Of a DNA stretch of 64,000 nucleotides, positions 53,534-64,000 are shown piece after piece. Made by a program: the position numbers and the translations under genes. Position 1 is the first letter of the stretch. Each line of letters starts with the position of its first letter. The stretch is from Pseudomonas helmanticensis (GTDB lineage: Bacteria; Pseudomonadota; Gammaproteobacteria; Pseudomonadales; Pseudomonadaceae), in assembly GCF_900182985.1 (NCBI RefSeq), contig NZ_FXUY01000001.1, positions 4,599,501 through 4,663,500 of the forward strand, in the 5' to 3' direction. Below the pieces are notes generated by a model that was not told the origin of the DNA, made no database searches, and saw only the letters and a program-made list of their open reading frames with translations.

Positions 53534-54202
53534 TCAAACGTCGTTTTCGTGGGTCAGTTCGAGCACCCGGTCAACCAGCTTGTTGATCCCCGAAGCCGCT
53601 TCGCTGATGTTCTGCGCCAGCATATAAGCCGGGGTCGTCACCAGTTTGCGTGCCTTGTCTTCGATGATCTCGCTCACCGCGCAGTCTTCGTGGGTGGCGC
53701 CCATCTTGTTCATCGCCGTGGCGGTGTCGGCGTCGTTGCCGATGGTGCAAGTCACGCCAGGGCCGTAGATCTTCGCCGCGAGTGCCGGTGAAATGCACAT
53801 CAACCCGACCGGTTTGCCGGCCTCGGCAAACGCTTCGGCCAGCGCCAGCACTTCCGGCTGCACGGTGCAGCCTGCGCCTTCGACAGCGAAGTTGGAGAGG
53901 TTTTTCGCCGCACCAAAACCGCCGGGCACGATCAGCGCATCGAAGTCGTCGACATCGGCCTCGCGGATGTCCTTGATGTTGCCACGGGCAATGCGCGCCG
54001 ATTCCACCAGCACGTTGCGCGACTCGGGCATTTCTTCGCCGGTCAGGTGATTGATCACATGCAATTGCGCGATGTTCGGGGCGAAGCACTGCACCTGGGC
54101 GCCGCGTTGGTCGAGACGCAGCAGGGTGATGACGCTCTCATGGATCTCGGCGCCGTCGTACACGCCACTGCCGGACAGGATCACTGCAACTTTTTTGCTC
54201 AT
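53534..54202 (-). CDS. elbB: Isoprenoid biosynthesis glyoxalase ElbB (DJ-1/PfpI family)
   Basis: A 222-residue class-I glutamine-amidotransferase-like protein. The nucleophile Cys136 sits in VGLMCISPALAAKIYG, and the DJ-1 start KKVAVILSGSGVYDGAEIHES supplies the conserved Glu. PGGFGAAKNLSNFA is the family insert. E. coli ElbB has weak glyoxalase activity, and raised copy numbers alter isoprenoid yield; its natural role is uncertain. It is a single gene on the minus strand, ending beside a REP pair. Confidence 0.93.
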   Translation of the reverse strand: MSKKVAVILSGSGVYDGAEIHESVITLLRLDQRGAQVQCFAPNIAQLHVINHLTGEEMPESRNVLVESARIARGNIKDIREADVDDFDALIVPGGFGAAKNLSNFAVEGAGCTVQPEVLALAEAFAEAGKPVGLMCISPALAAKIYGPGVTCTIGNDADTATAMNKMGATHEDCAVSEIIEDKARKLVTTPAYMLAQNISEAASGINKLVDRVLELTHENDV

Positions 54203-54318
54203 GGGTTTCTCTCCAGATTCATGGCGCTAAATGTCCACTAAATTGTCGCGTGTTGCCATAGGGTTAATCCGTGGCTGCGCCTAGGATCTATTGCATACGT
54301 TTGCGAGCGGGGCGCGTC

Positions 54319-55554
54319 ATGGATTTCATTCTGTATGCGGTGCCGTTTTTCCTGGTGTTGATCGCGGTGGAGCTGCTTGCCGACCGTTGGCGCGGGGTCA
54401 GCAACTATCGCTTGGCCGATGCGGTGAACAGCATCAGCACCGGCGTGCTCTCGACCACCACCGGGCTGCTGACCAAAGGCGTCGGGCTTCTGACTTACGC
54501 ATTTGCCCTCAAGCATCTGGCATTGCTCAGACTTTCGGCGGACAGCGTCTGGGTCTGGATTTTTGCCTTCGTCCTCTACGACTTCTGCTACTACTGGCTG
54601 CACCGCCTGGGCCACGAGCGCAACATCCTCTGGGCGGCGCATTCGGTGCATCACCAGAGCGAGGAGTACAACCTTTCCACCGCGCTGCGCCAGACCAGTA
54701 CCGGGTTTCTGCTCGGCTGGATTTTCTACCTGCCGATGGCCGTGTTCGGTGTGCCGTTGCTGGTATTCGTCAGCGTCGCGGCGCTGAACCTGCTTTATCA
54801 ATTCTGGGTGCACACCCAACACATTCCCAAGCTCGGCTGGTTCGAGTGGTGCTTCGTTACGCCGTCCAATCATCGGGCTCACCATGCACAGAACGCTCTC
54901 TACATGGATCGCAACTACGGCGGGGTGTTCATTCTTTGGGATCGGCTGTTCGGCACGTTTCAGGAAGAGGACGACAACGAGCCAGTGATTTTCGGCGTGA
55001 CCACACCGCTGGCGAGCTGGAATCCGCTGTGGGCCAATCTGCAGTTTTATGCGCAATTGTGGGATGACGCGCGGCGGGCCGGGAGTCCGTGGGACAAACT
55101 GCGAATCTGGTTCATGCGCACCGGTTGGCGGCCGGCGGATGTCGCAGCGAAGTACCCGATGAACAAGCCGGATCTGGCGCTGTTCCGCAAATTCGAGGTG
55201 CCGCTTGGGCGTCGTCAGCAGGGGTATGTGGCGGTGCAGTTTTGCATCTACATTGCGCTGGGCAGTTATCTGATGAACCTCGAGCGCGGCTTGCCGAGCG
55301 CCGCGCTGTTGCTTGGCTGGGGGGCGGTGGCGTTCGGTGTGTTTGCGTTGGGCGTGGCCCTGGAGAATCGCCCGTGGGCATTGCAAGTCGAGCTGCTGCG
55401 GCTGGCGTTGAACGTGCCGCTGGTGTGGCTGGCGCCGCTGGTCGGTCTGTGGCCGGCCAGCCCGCAAATGTGGGTCGGCTTGCTCGGTTACAGTCTGATC
55501 AGCGTTATCGGGTTATACCGCTGTCGCCGGCAGGTTACTCGGTGGGTGTCTTAG
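54319..55554 (+). CDS. Sterol desaturase family membrane protein
   Basis: A 411-residue integral membrane protein of the fatty-acid hydroxylase/sterol desaturase family. The diiron histidine boxes are visible: HRLGHE (about 101), HSVHHQSE (about 113) and SNHRAHHAQN (about 190). Four or more membrane helices lie at the N-terminus, and a further set (LGSYLMNLERG through WVGLLGYSLISVIGL) forms a C-terminal extension. Bacterial members act on lipids such as hopanoids or alkylglycerol-like substrates; the substrate here is unknown. ATG 54319 begins the first helix. The 3' end overlaps the convergent DedA gene by 20 nt. Confidence 0.9.
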   Translation: MDFILYAVPFFLVLIAVELLADRWRGVSNYRLADAVNSISTGVLSTTTGLLTKGVGLLTYAFALKHLALLRLSADSVWVWIFAFVLYDFCYYWLHRLGHERNILWAAHSVHHQSEEYNLSTALRQTSTGFLLGWIFYLPMAVFGVPLLVFVSVAALNLLYQFWVHTQHIPKLGWFEWCFVTPSNHRAHHAQNALYMDRNYGGVFILWDRLFGTFQEEDDNEPVIFGVTTPLASWNPLWANLQFYAQLWDDARRAGSPWDKLRIWFMRTGWRPADVAAKYPMNKPDLALFRKFEVPLGRRQQGYVAVQFCIYIALGSYLMNLERGLPSAALLLGWGAVAFGVFALGVALENRPWALQVELLRLALNVPLVWLAPLVGLWPASPQMWVGLLGYSLISVIGLYRCRRQVTRWVS

Positions 55555-56191
55555 GTTCAGCGGGGTTGGCCTGTTCGGCCTTCAGCTGTTCAGCCTTGGC
55601 CGCTTTGGCGATTTGTTCGTCCTGGTAAACCTGTTTGGCCAGCCGCGCATTCTTGAAGCGGCGGCGCAGCCACAGGCCAACACCTAGAATCAACAGCGCA
55701 CCCAATACCCACAGCTCGTACTTCTTGATGCTGCCGAGCATGCCTTCCAGCACCGCACCGAAGTGATAGGCAGCGGCGGCGAGGGCGCTGGCCCAGATCG
55801 CCGCGCCAATGCCATTGAGCAGCAGATAACGTCCCGGCGGATAACCCGACAGGCCGATCGCCACCGGCATTACCGTGCGCAGACCGTAAACGAAGCGGAA
55901 GCTCAGGACCCAGATGTCCGGATGCTTGCGGATGTGTTCCAGCGCGCGGTCACCCATCATCTGCCAGCGCGGTTTGCGCGCCAGCAACTTGCGCCCGTGC
56001 TTGCGGCCGAGGAAGTACCACAGCTGATCGCCGGCATAGCTGCCGAAGAACGCCACGACCACCACCATGTTGATGTCCATGTATCCACGGAACGCGAGGA
56101 AGCCCGCGAGCACCAGAATGGTTTCGCCTTCGAAGAACGTGCCGAGGAACAAGGCAAAGTAGCCAAAGTCATGCAGAAATTGTTGGAGCAT
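55535..56191 (-). CDS. DedA family membrane protein
   Basis: A 218-residue inner-membrane protein with four to five helices. Family marks are FEGETILVLAGFLAFRGYM, the arginine-containing FYGLRTVMPVAIGLSGYP-like segment (RFVYGLRTVMPVAIGLSGYP) and GDQLWYFLGRKHGRKLL. DedA proteins act as undecaprenyl-phosphate or phospholipid flippases in several bacteria. The tail after the last helix is a charged coiled coil. Start ATG 56191 is the first in frame. Overlap with the sterol-desaturase-like gene is tail to tail. Confidence 0.92.
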   Translation of the reverse strand: MLQQFLHDFGYFALFLGTFFEGETILVLAGFLAFRGYMDINMVVVVAFFGSYAGDQLWYFLGRKHGRKLLARKPRWQMMGDRALEHIRKHPDIWVLSFRFVYGLRTVMPVAIGLSGYPPGRYLLLNGIGAAIWASALAAAAYHFGAVLEGMLGSIKKYELWVLGALLILGVGLWLRRRFKNARLAKQVYQDEQIAKAAKAEQLKAEQANPAEPKTPTE

Positions 56192-56272
56192 TGTCTGGGT
56201 GCTGGCGAAATGAACGCGCAGCCTAACCCTTCGGACACATTCATGAAAGTGTCCAAATGTGTCTCGACGTGA

Positions 56273-57412
<1,140 letters not shown>

Positions 57413-57430
57413 CCCTCCCAGGAACATTCG

Positions 57431-59656
57431 ATGAATACCGAAGGACTCACTGAAGTTGCCGTAAAAGAAGCTCAACCGGTGGTCGAGCAAATCACCGAAA
57501 CCCCGCCGGAACTCGAGCCTGCGCCGCCCGCGCCGGTGGCCGAACCTGCGGCGGCGGTGCCAGCCATCGCCATTCCCGGTCTGGATGACAGCAGCCTGTA
57601 CATCCACCGCGAGCTCTCGCAACTGCAATTCAATATCCGTGTGCTGGAACAGGCACTGGACGAGTCCTATCCGTTGCTGGAACGCTTGAAGTTCCTGCTG
57701 ATCTTCTCGAGCAACCTCGACGAATTCTTCGAAATCCGCGTTGCCGGCCTGAAGAAGCAGATCACCTTCGCCCGTGAACAGGCCGGTGCCGACGGTCTGC
57801 AACCGCATCAGGCGCTGGCGCGGATCAGCGAGCTGGTGCACGGTCACGTTGATCGTCAGTACGCGATCCTCAATGACATCCTGCTGCCGGAGCTGGAAAA
57901 GCATCAGGTGCGTTTCATCCGTCGCCGCAACTGGACGGTCAAGCTGAAGACCTGGGTGCGTCGCTATTTCCGCGACGAGATCGCGCCGATCATCACCCCG
58001 ATCGGCCTCGACCCGACGCACCCGTTCCCGTTGCTGGTGAACAAGAGCCTGAACTTCATCGTCGAGCTGGAAGGTATCGACGCCTTCGGTCGCGATTCCG
58101 GCCTGGCGATCATCCCGGCGCCGCGCTTGCTGCCGCGGATCATCAAGGTGCCGGAAGAAGTCGGCGGCGCCGGCGACAACTATGTGTTCCTCTCGTCGAT
58201 GATCCACGCCCACGCCGATGACCTGTTCCAGGGCATGAAGGTCAAGGGCTGCTACCAGTTCCGCCTGACCCGAAATGCCGACCTGGCGCTCGACTCCGAA
58301 GATGTAGAAGACCTCGCCCGCGCGCTGCGTGGCGAGTTGTTCTCGCGTCGTTACGGCGATGCGGTGCGTCTGGAAGTCGCTGACACTTGCCCGAAACACC
58401 TCTCGGACTATCTGCTCAAGCAGTTCAACCTGAGCGAGAGCGAGCTGTATCAGGTCAACGGCCCGGTCAACCTGACGCGGCTGTTCAGCATCACCGGTCT
58501 GGACAGTCATCCGGAGCTGCAATACACGCCGTTCACCCCGCAGATCCCGAAACTGCTGCAGAACAGCGAAAACATTTTCAGCGTGGTCAGCAAGCAGGAC
58601 ATCCTCTTGCTGCACCCGTTCGAGTCGTTCACCCCGGTGGTCGACCTGCTGCGCCAAGCGGCGAAAGACCCGCACGTACTCGCTGTGCGTCAGACCCTTT
58701 ACCGCTCCGGCGCCAACTCCGAGATCGTCGATGCGCTGGTCGATGCCGCGCGTAACGGCAAGGAAGTCACGGCGGTCATCGAGCTGCGTGCGCGCTTCGA
58801 CGAAGAGTCCAACCTGCAACTGGCCAGCCGTCTGCAAGCGGCCGGTGCGGTGGTGATTTACGGCGTGGTGGGCTTCAAGACCCACGCCAAGATGATGCTG
58901 ATCCTGCGTCGCGAAGCCGGCGAGATCGTCCGTTACGCGCACCTTGGCACCGGTAACTACCACGCCGGCAACGCCAAGCTTTACACCGACTACAGCTTGC
59001 TGACTTCCGACGACGCCTTGTGCGAAGACGTCGGCAAACTGTTCAGCCAGTTGATCGGCATGGGCAAGACCCTGCGCATGAAGAAGCTGTTGCATGCGCC
59101 GTTCACCCTGAAAAAGGGCATGCTCGACATGATCGCCCGCGAGACGCAATTTGCGCTCGACGGCAAACCGGCGCACATCATTGCCAAGTTCAACTCGCTG
59201 ACCGATCCGAAGATCATCCGCGCGTTGTACAAGGCCAGCCAGTCTGGCGTACGCATCGATCTGGTGGTGCGCGGCATGTGCTGCCTGCGTCCGGGCATCG
59301 CCGGGGTTTCGCACAACATCCATGTGCGCTCGATCATCGGCCGCTTCCTCGAACACACCCGCGTGTTCTACTTCCTCAATGGCGGCGACGAGCAGATGTT
59401 CCTCTCCAGCGCCGACTGGATGGAGCGCAACCTCGACAAGCGCGTCGAGACTTGCTTCCCGGTCGAAGGCAAGAAGCTGCTGACCCGCGTGAAGAAAGAA
59501 CTCGAGCTGTACCTGACCGACAACACCCACAGCTGGAGCCTGCAGTCGGATGGCCGTTACATCCGCAACACGCCGACCGGCAACCAGAACCCGCGCAGCG
59601 CGCAGGCGACATTGCTGGAACGACTGGGCAGCCCGATTTTGCCGGTGAGCAGCTAA
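57431..59656 (+). CDS. ppk1: Polyphosphate kinase 1
   Basis: A 741-residue kinase that makes polyphosphate from ATP. The N-terminal extension of 45 residues is acidic and Pro-rich. The core starts [22 protein letters not shown]. Catalytic His regions are seen in [14 protein letters not shown] (autophosphorylated His) and [40 protein letters not shown] is also typical. Length matches the family. It forms a converging pair with ppx, the exopolyphosphatase, across a repeat-filled gap. Confidence 0.97.
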   Translation: MNTEGLTEVAVKEAQPVVEQITETPPELEPAPPAPVAEPAAAVPAIAIPGLDDSSLYIHRELSQLQFNIRVLEQALDESYPLLERLKFLLIFSSNLDEFFEIRVAGLKKQITFAREQAGADGLQPHQALARISELVHGHVDRQYAILNDILLPELEKHQVRFIRRRNWTVKLKTWVRRYFRDEIAPIITPIGLDPTHPFPLLVNKSLNFIVELEGIDAFGRDSGLAIIPAPRLLPRIIKVPEEVGGAGDNYVFLSSMIHAHADDLFQGMKVKGCYQFRLTRNADLALDSEDVEDLARALRGELFSRRYGDAVRLEVADTCPKHLSDYLLKQFNLSESELYQVNGPVNLTRLFSITGLDSHPELQYTPFTPQIPKLLQNSENIFSVVSKQDILLLHPFESFTPVVDLLRQAAKDPHVLAVRQTLYRSGANSEIVDALVDAARNGKEVTAVIELRARFDEESNLQLASRLQAAGAVVIYGVVGFKTHAKMMLILRREAGEIVRYAHLGTGNYHAGNAKLYTDYSLLTSDDALCEDVGKLFSQLIGMGKTLRMKKLLHAPFTLKKGMLDMIARETQFALDGKPAHIIAKFNSLTDPKIIRALYKASQSGVRIDLVVRGMCCLRPGIAGVSHNIHVRSIIGRFLEHTRVFYFLNGGDEQMFLSSADWMERNLDKRVETCFPVEGKKLLTRVKKELELYLTDNTHSWSLQSDGRYIRNTPTGNQNPRSAQATLLERLGSPILPVSS

Positions 59657-59671
59657 AGCCAAGAGCAAAAG

Positions 59672-59834
59672 CCCCTCATCGGAACGCCGCCCGCCTAACC
59701 CTCTCCCAGAGGGAGAGGGGACTGACCGAGGTGAATGTCAGGGTTACGCCGACTTGCAATACCGAGCCGAACTCAGGATTTGAAAAGCCCACAAATCGGC
59801 TCCCTCTCCCTCGGGAGAGGGCTGGGGTGAGGGG
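59672..59834. repeat. CCCTCTCCC-type inverted repeats
   Basis: CCCTCTCCC AGA GGGAGAGGG (59699-59719) and CCCTCTCCC TC GGGAGAGGG-type element (59803-59821), with flanking GCCCCTCATC and GGGGTGAGGGG arms. The outer elements face each other, forming a REP-like unit between ppk and ppx. Confidence 0.8.
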
Positions 59835-59867
59835 AAGGCCCAACTCCAATTTCAAGCCGAACCCAAT

Positions 59868-59900
59868 AAAAAAGGCGATCCCTGAGGATCGCCTTTTTTA
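59868..59900. terminator. Bidirectional terminator between ppk and ppx
   Basis: GGCGATCC (59874-59881), CTGA loop, GGATCGCC (59886-59893), with A run before and T run after. It serves both converging genes. Confidence 0.9.
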
Positions 59901-59928
59901 TACCTGTCATTCACAAATTTGCTGGGTA

Positions 59929-61431
59929 TCAGTGAACCGTGAGCACAATCCCCACCCGCGTCAGCCAATCCGCCTCAAGCCCGAAATCCGCCTGGGTCAG
60001 CTGATTTTCGTCCAGCCAGTTTTCCGGGAATTGCACATCCAGGGTATTGCCCTTGGCGTGCAACACCACCTGCGGCATCGCTTGGGTGCCACGAATGTGA
60101 TGGAACAGAATCGCAAAGCGCAGCAGCACGCACAGGCGAATCAGCTTGTCACCGTCGTCACCGAAATCGGCAAACTTGTCCTTGGGAATGTTGCGCCGAT
60201 GACCGCGCACCAGCAGGGCGAGCATCTGCTGGTCTTCGCGGGAGAAGCCGGCGAGGTCCGAGTGCTCGATCAAATAAGCGCCGTGTTTGTGATAGTGATA
60301 ATGCGCAATATCGAGGCCGACTTCGTGCACTTTAGCTGCCCAGCCAAGGAGTTCGCGCCAGATGCCGTCATCCAGCTCCCAGTCCGCCGCGACCTGATCG
60401 AACGCGTGCAAGGCTTTGCGCTCGACTCGAGCGGCCTGTTGCAGATCGACGTGATAGCGCTCCATCAACGAGGTCAGGGTGCGTTCACGCACGTCTTCGT
60501 GATGATGACGGCCAAGCAGGTCATAGAGCACGCCTTCACGCAGCGCGCCGTCGCAGTGGTCCATGCGTTGCAGTTCGAGGGCGTCGAAAATCGCTTCGAG
60601 AATCGCCAGACCCGCCGGGAAAATGGTCCGGCGATCAGGCTTGATGCCTTCGAAGTCGATCTTGTCGACATCACCCAGTTTGAACAGACGACGCTTGAGC
60701 CACGCCAGACCTTCGGCGTTGACTTCGCCAGTGCCGTGACCGCCAGCCTTCAGCGCCAGGCCGATGGCGCGGATGGTGCCCGAGGAGCCGATGGCTTCAT
60801 CCCAGGTCAGGCGATGCAGGGCGTGCTCGATGCTCATGATCTCCAGCCGCGCTGCGGTGTACGCCTGGGCGTAGCGGGCCGGGGTGATCTTGCCGTCCTT
60901 GAAATAGCGCTGGGTGAAGCTGACGCAGCCCATTTGCAGGCTTTCGCGCAGCAGCGGCTCGAAACGCTGACCAATGATGAATTCGGTACTGCCGCCGCCG
61001 ATGTCGGCGACCAGACGTTTGCCCGGAGTGTCGGCGAGGGTATGCGACACGCCCAGATAAATCAGGCGCGCCTCTTCACGGCCGGAGATGACTTCCACCG
61101 GATGGCCGAGGATTTCTTCGGCGCGATGGATGAATTCGAGGCGGTTGCGCGCTTCCCGCAGGGCGTTGGTGCCGACGATGCGCACGGCGCCCAGCGGCAT
61201 ACCGTTGATCAGTTGGGCAAAACGCTTGAGGCAATCGAGGCCGCGCTGCATCGATTCTTCGTTGAGCTTGCGCTCATCGTCGATGCCGGCAGCCAGCTGA
61301 ACTTTCTCGCCGAGACGCTCGAGAATGCGGATTTCGCCGTTCTGGGCTTTCGCCACGACCATGTGAAAGCTGTTGGAGCCCAGGTCGATTGCGGCGATCA
61401 GGGACAGATTCTTGGCTTGGGATTGCGGCAT
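59929..61431 (-). CDS. ppx: Exopolyphosphatase
   Basis: A 500-residue enzyme of the actin-fold Ppx/GppA family. The first phosphate loop is [40 protein letters not shown] forms the second, and [17 protein letters not shown] continues the site. A C-terminal HD-type helical domain contains [33 protein letters not shown]. It releases phosphate from polyphosphate ends, the reverse partner of Ppk; GppA activity on pppGpp is an alternative in this family. Tail to tail with ppk. Confidence 0.96.
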   Translation of the reverse strand: MPQSQAKNLSLIAAIDLGSNSFHMVVAKAQNGEIRILERLGEKVQLAAGIDDERKLNEESMQRGLDCLKRFAQLINGMPLGAVRIVGTNALREARNRLEFIHRAEEILGHPVEVISGREEARLIYLGVSHTLADTPGKRLVADIGGGSTEFIIGQRFEPLLRESLQMGCVSFTQRYFKDGKITPARYAQAYTAARLEIMSIEHALHRLTWDEAIGSSGTIRAIGLALKAGGHGTGEVNAEGLAWLKRRLFKLGDVDKIDFEGIKPDRRTIFPAGLAILEAIFDALELQRMDHCDGALREGVLYDLLGRHHHEDVRERTLTSLMERYHVDLQQAARVERKALHAFDQVAADWELDDGIWRELLGWAAKVHEVGLDIAHYHYHKHGAYLIEHSDLAGFSREDQQMLALLVRGHRRNIPKDKFADFGDDGDKLIRLCVLLRFAILFHHIRGTQAMPQVVLHAKGNTLDVQFPENWLDENQLTQADFGLEADWLTRVGIVLTVH

Positions 61432-61509
61432 GGTCAGGGGGTCTCGGTCGATAACCTCGACATCGTGCCACGATCAAACGCTGGCGCCAACGCGCACGGC
61501 GCAAACCGG

Positions 61510-61614
61510 ATCGTTCCCACGCTCTGCGTGGGAATGCAGGCCGGGACGCTCCGCGTCCCAAAAGCGGACGCAGAGCGTCCGGTGAGGCATTCCCACGCAG
61601 AGCGTGGGAACGAT
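61510..61614. repeat. CGTTCCCACGC-type inverted repeat
   Basis: 28-nt arms (61510-61537 and 61587-61614) that are perfect inverted copies. Each arm is itself nearly palindromic around TTCCCACGCTCTGCGTGGGAA. The inner GGGACGCTCCGCGTCCC and GGACGCAGAGCGTCC segments add further hairpins. Confidence 0.9.
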
Positions 61615-61621
61615 CAGACAG

Positions 61622-61659
61622 CTTCTGTGGCGAGGGAGCAAGCTCCCTCGCCACAGAAG
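61622..61659. repeat. Perfect 18-bp inverted repeat, possible terminator
   Basis: CTTCTGTGGCGAGGGAGC, 2-nt loop AA, GCTCCCTCGCCACAGAAG; belongs to the TGTGGCGAGGG family also seen at 26.96 kb. It lies 10 nt past the stop of the amino-acid ABC ATPase gene. Confidence 0.85.
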
Positions 61660-61668
61660 AGGTGCGGA

Positions 61669-62406
61669 TCAATTGACGGCTTCTACAGTGCCAATAAAGT
61701 TCGCCAGCTCCGCCGTCTGCGGATTGGCAAACAACACCTTCGGATCCCCCACCTCATGCACCTTGCCATGGTGCATGAACACCAGTTTGTCGCCCACCTC
61801 GCGGGCGAAGCGCATTTCGTGGGTGACCATGATCAATGTCATGCCTTCCCTGGCCAATTGGCGCACCACGCTGAGCACTTCGTTGACCAGTTCCGGGTCA
61901 AGCGCCGAGGTGATCTCATCGCACAGCAACACTTTCGGCGACATCGCCAATGCCCGGGCAATCGCCACGCGTTGTTGCTGGCCGCCGGACAGGCGATCCG
62001 GAAAGGCATCGAATTTCTCTCCGAGGCCGACGCGCTCCAGCATTGCGCGCGCCAGTTCCGCTGCCTTGGCTTTTGGCACTTTCTGCACCACCTGTGGCGC
62101 GAGCATGACGTTCTCGCCGACGGTGAGGTGCGGGAACAGGTTGAACTGCTGAAAAACCATACCGACTTTCTGCCGCAAGCTGCGCAAATCAGCGCGGGCA
62201 GCGTCGAGGTATTCGCCATCGACTTCGATCACGCCGTCGTTGATCGATTCCAGGCCGTTAAGCGTGCGCAGCAGGGTGGATTTGCCCGAGCCGCTGCGGC
62301 CGATGATCGCCACCACCTGGCCTTCTTCGACGCTGAGGTCGATGCCTTTGAGTACGTGGTGATCGCCGTAGTATTTATGCAGGGCGGAAATTCTAAGCAG
62401 AGGCAT
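61669..62406 (-). CDS. Amino-acid ABC transporter ATP-binding protein
   Basis: A 245-residue ATPase of the polar amino acid uptake (PAAT, GlnQ/HisP) family. Walker A GRSGSGKSTLLRTLNGLE, signature DRLSGGQQQRVAIARAL, Walker B VLLCDEITSALDPELV and H-loop VTHEMRFAREV are intact. It energises import of a polar amino acid. ATG 62406 is the normal start; an upstream frame would add 32 extra residues. It overlaps the preceding permease by 14 nt. Confidence 0.95.
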   Translation of the reverse strand: MPLLRISALHKYYGDHHVLKGIDLSVEEGQVVAIIGRSGSGKSTLLRTLNGLESINDGVIEVDGEYLDAARADLRSLRQKVGMVFQQFNLFPHLTVGENVMLAPQVVQKVPKAKAAELARAMLERVGLGEKFDAFPDRLSGGQQQRVAIARALAMSPKVLLCDEITSALDPELVNEVLSVVRQLAREGMTLIMVTHEMRFAREVGDKLVFMHHGKVHEVGDPKVLFANPQTAELANFIGTVEAVN

Positions 62407-63043
62407 GCAGTCTCCTTTCCAGGTAGCGCGCACTGAGGGACAAGGGGTAGCAGAGCAGGAAATAGCCGAGGGCGACGAGGCCGTAGACCATGAACGGTTC
62501 AAACGTGGCGTTGGCGAGCATGCCGCCGGTCTTGGTCAGCTCGGTGAAGCCGATGATTGAGGTCACGGCGGTGCCTTTGACCACTTGCACCGAAAAACCC
62601 ACGGTCGGCGCCACGGCAATCCGCAGCGCTTGCGGCAGGATCACGTAGCGCAGTTGCTCCAAGGGATTGAGCGCCAGACTCGCCGAGGCTTCCCACTGGC
62701 CATTGGAGATCGACTCGACGCAACCGCGCCAGATCTCTGCCAGATAGGCGCTGGTGAACAAGGTCAGGGCAATCGCTGCGGCCATCCACGGCGAAATCTC
62801 GATTCCGGCCAGCGCCACGCCGAAGAACACCAGAAACAGTTGCATCAACAGTGGCGTGCCCTGGAACAGCTCGATCCAGGTGCGGGCGATGTTGCTCGAC
62901 ACAGGGTTTTTCGAAATGCGCATGATCAGGATCAGCAGCCCGACGATCCCGCCACCGATAAACGCCACCAGCGACAACGCCAGCGTCCATTGCAGGCCGA
63001 CGAGCAGGTTGCGCAGGATGTCCCAGAAGGTGAAATCGCTCAT
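62393..63043 (-). CDS. Amino-acid ABC transporter permease
   Basis: A 216-residue HisM/GlnP-type permease. It has about five helices (LLVGLQWTLALSLVAFIGGGIVGLLILIM and onward) and the ATPase-contact EAA loop EASASLALNPLEQLRYVILPQALRIAVAP. ATG 63043 follows AGGAGCC. Paired with the next permease, it forms the membrane channel of the importer. Confidence 0.94.
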   Translation of the reverse strand: MSDFTFWDILRNLLVGLQWTLALSLVAFIGGGIVGLLILIMRISKNPVSSNIARTWIELFQGTPLLMQLFLVFFGVALAGIEISPWMAAAIALTLFTSAYLAEIWRGCVESISNGQWEASASLALNPLEQLRYVILPQALRIAVAPTVGFSVQVVKGTAVTSIIGFTELTKTGGMLANATFEPFMVYGLVALGYFLLCYPLSLSARYLERRLHASA

Positions 63044-63708
63044 GCGTGGCTCCTGCTTATGTAGCGGCGACCGATCCAGTTGAGTAACTGGCGAATCAGC
63101 AGCGCCATGCACAGGTAGATCAGCGTGGTCAGCGCGTAGGTTTCAAAAGCGCGGAAGTTGCGCGACTGAATGAAGTTGGCGGCGAAGCTCAGCTCTTCGG
63201 TGGCGATCTGCGAACACACCGCCGAACCGAGCATGACGATGATGATCTGGCTGCTCAGCGCCGGCCAGACCTTGCCCAGCGCTGGCAGCAAGACCACGTG
63301 GCGGAACGCCTCGAAGCGGGTCATCGCCAATGCTGCTGCGGCTTCCAGCTGCCCGCGCGGGATCGCCTGGATGCCGGCACGGATGATCTCGGTCGAATAG
63401 GCGCCGAGGTTGATCACCATCGCCAGCACCGCCGCCTGCCATTCGGAAATCTGCACGCCAAGCGACGGCAGGCCGAAGAAGATGAAGAACAACTGCACCA
63501 GAAACGGCGTGTTGCGGATCAACTCGACGTAAACGCCGAATAGCGTCGAGAACGGGCGAATCTCCCACGCCCGCATCAGCGCCCCGACAATCCCGAGGCC
63601 GACCCCGAGCACCGCACCGATGGCGGTCAGCTCAAGGGTGAACAGCGCCCCGCGCAGCAGCAGGTCGGTGTTTTCCACCACCGGCATGAAATCGAACTGA
63701 TAAGCCAT
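63040..63708 (-). CDS. Amino-acid ABC transporter permease
   Basis: A 222-residue HisQ/GlnP-type permease with several helices (TLELTAIGAVLGVGLGIVGALMRA; NTPFLVQLFFIFFGLPSLG) and the EAA loop QLEAAAALAMTRFEAFRHVVLLPALGKVWPALSSQ. It overlaps the following permease start by 4 nt (ATGA), consistent with a heterodimeric channel. It begins 21 nt after the binding-protein gene. Confidence 0.94.
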   Translation of the reverse strand: MAYQFDFMPVVENTDLLLRGALFTLELTAIGAVLGVGLGIVGALMRAWEIRPFSTLFGVYVELIRNTPFLVQLFFIFFGLPSLGVQISEWQAAVLAMVINLGAYSTEIIRAGIQAIPRGQLEAAAALAMTRFEAFRHVVLLPALGKVWPALSSQIIIVMLGSAVCSQIATEELSFAANFIQSRNFRAFETYALTTLIYLCMALLIRQLLNWIGRRYISRSHA

Positions 63709-63729
63709 GAAGGTCTCCCGCGCAGTCGA

Positions 63730-64000
63730 TCAGAGATCGGCCGGCAGCGGCTCTTTCAGCCAGGTCTGCGAATTCTTTTCCAGTGCGCCGTCAGCCTTGG
63801 CGGTGGTCAGGATGTCGTTGACCTTGGCCAGCAGCGCCGCTTCGTTCTTGTTCACGCCGACGTAGACCGGTGAGTCCTTGAGCTTCACTTTCAGCGCCGG
63901 CACGCGTTTCGGGTTCTTCTCGCTGATCGCGACCATCACCACGTTGCCGCTGGCGATCAGGTCGACCTGGCCTGCGAGGTAGGCGGCGATGGTCGAGTTG
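63730..64000 (-). CDS. Amino-acid ABC transporter substrate-binding protein (C-terminal part)
   Basis: The last 90 codons of a type-3 solute-binding protein run off the right edge, so the N-terminus and signal peptide are outside. Visible features are STIAAYLAGQVDLIASGNVV (lobe-hinge), VPALKVKLKDSPVYVGVNKNE and NDILTTAKADGALEKNSQTW, typical of PAAT binding proteins. It would bind the amino acid in the periplasm and deliver it to the permease pair encoded downstream. The ligand cannot be deduced. Confidence 0.9.
   Translation of the reverse strand, partial: NSTIAAYLAGQVDLIASGNVVMVAISEKNPKRVPALKVKLKDSPVYVGVNKNEAALLAKVNDILTTAKADGALEKNSQTWLKEPLPADL

Noticed and set aside
59020..62436. A very long plus-strand open frame
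   Set aside because: It runs across ppk out of frame and opposite ppx and the ABC ATPase; its length comes from GC bias.

Overview
The window is chromosomal DNA of a Pseudomonas, most likely of the P. fluorescens group. Several conserved Pseudomonas blocks sit in their usual order: comM/ubiK/glnK/amtB/yjbQ/sutA, then xerC/dapF/lysA/lptM/cyaY/rnk/cyaA, then argH/algR/hemCDXY/dsbB/algQ/algP, and finally hemB/ppk/ppx. Intergenic gaps hold many inverted-repeat REP elements of the kinds typical of this group. No rRNA, tRNA, CRISPR array, insertion sequence or intact prophage was seen. GC is high throughout, apart from a short lower-GC accessory patch near 15-17.5 kb.

Region 1 (1-11,951, all minus strand) is a tightly packed seven-gene cluster, read from high to low coordinates: SrfA-like membrane protein, SrfB (Hsp70/actin-fold ATPase), SrfC (dynamin-like P-loop protein), a single-pass membrane protein with a TPR-like tail, an exported von Willebrand A protein, an ABC ATPase and an FtsX-type permease cut by the window edge. 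Names in this family come from Salmonella 'virulence factors', but the domains suggest an envelope-spanning nucleotide-driven machine of unknown job. It is the best candidate for an undescribed system here. A divergent gene encodes an exported DUF4432 (aldose-epimerase-like) protein, which meets comM tail to tail.

Region 2 (15.0-17.8 kb) is a small accessory island between comM and ubiK. It carries a GNAT-like acetyltransferase with a 56-aa partner, a second copy of that partner family, a HigA-like antitoxin without a visible HigB, and a truncated BRO-N protein behind a hairpin-rich leader.

Region 3 (17.8-34 kb) is housekeeping: ubiquinone accessory factor, PII/ammonium transport, RNA-polymerase regulator SutA, XerC recombinase, end of the lysine pathway, LptM lipoprotein, frataxin, Rnk behind an attenuator-like leader, class I adenylate cyclase, a glutathione S-transferase and argininosuccinate lyase. 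Region 4 (34-46.5 kb) has AlgR (no AlgZ/FimS kinase next to it), the heme block hemC-hemD-hemX-hemY, DsbB, anti-sigma AlgQ, an FKBP isomerase, histone-like AlgP, an ABC-F ATPase, a short MscS-type protein and a LysE exporter.

Region 5 (46.5-56 kb) holds a four-gene lipoprotein set (CsgG-like, LpoB, YcfL, COG3014), a LysR regulator, a cytochrome c-FTR1 iron permease fusion, YaiI, ElbB, a sterol-desaturase-family membrane protein and a DedA protein. Region 6 (56-64 kb) contains hemB, ppk and ppx for polyphosphate turnover, and a polar amino-acid ABC importer whose binding-protein gene runs off the right edge.
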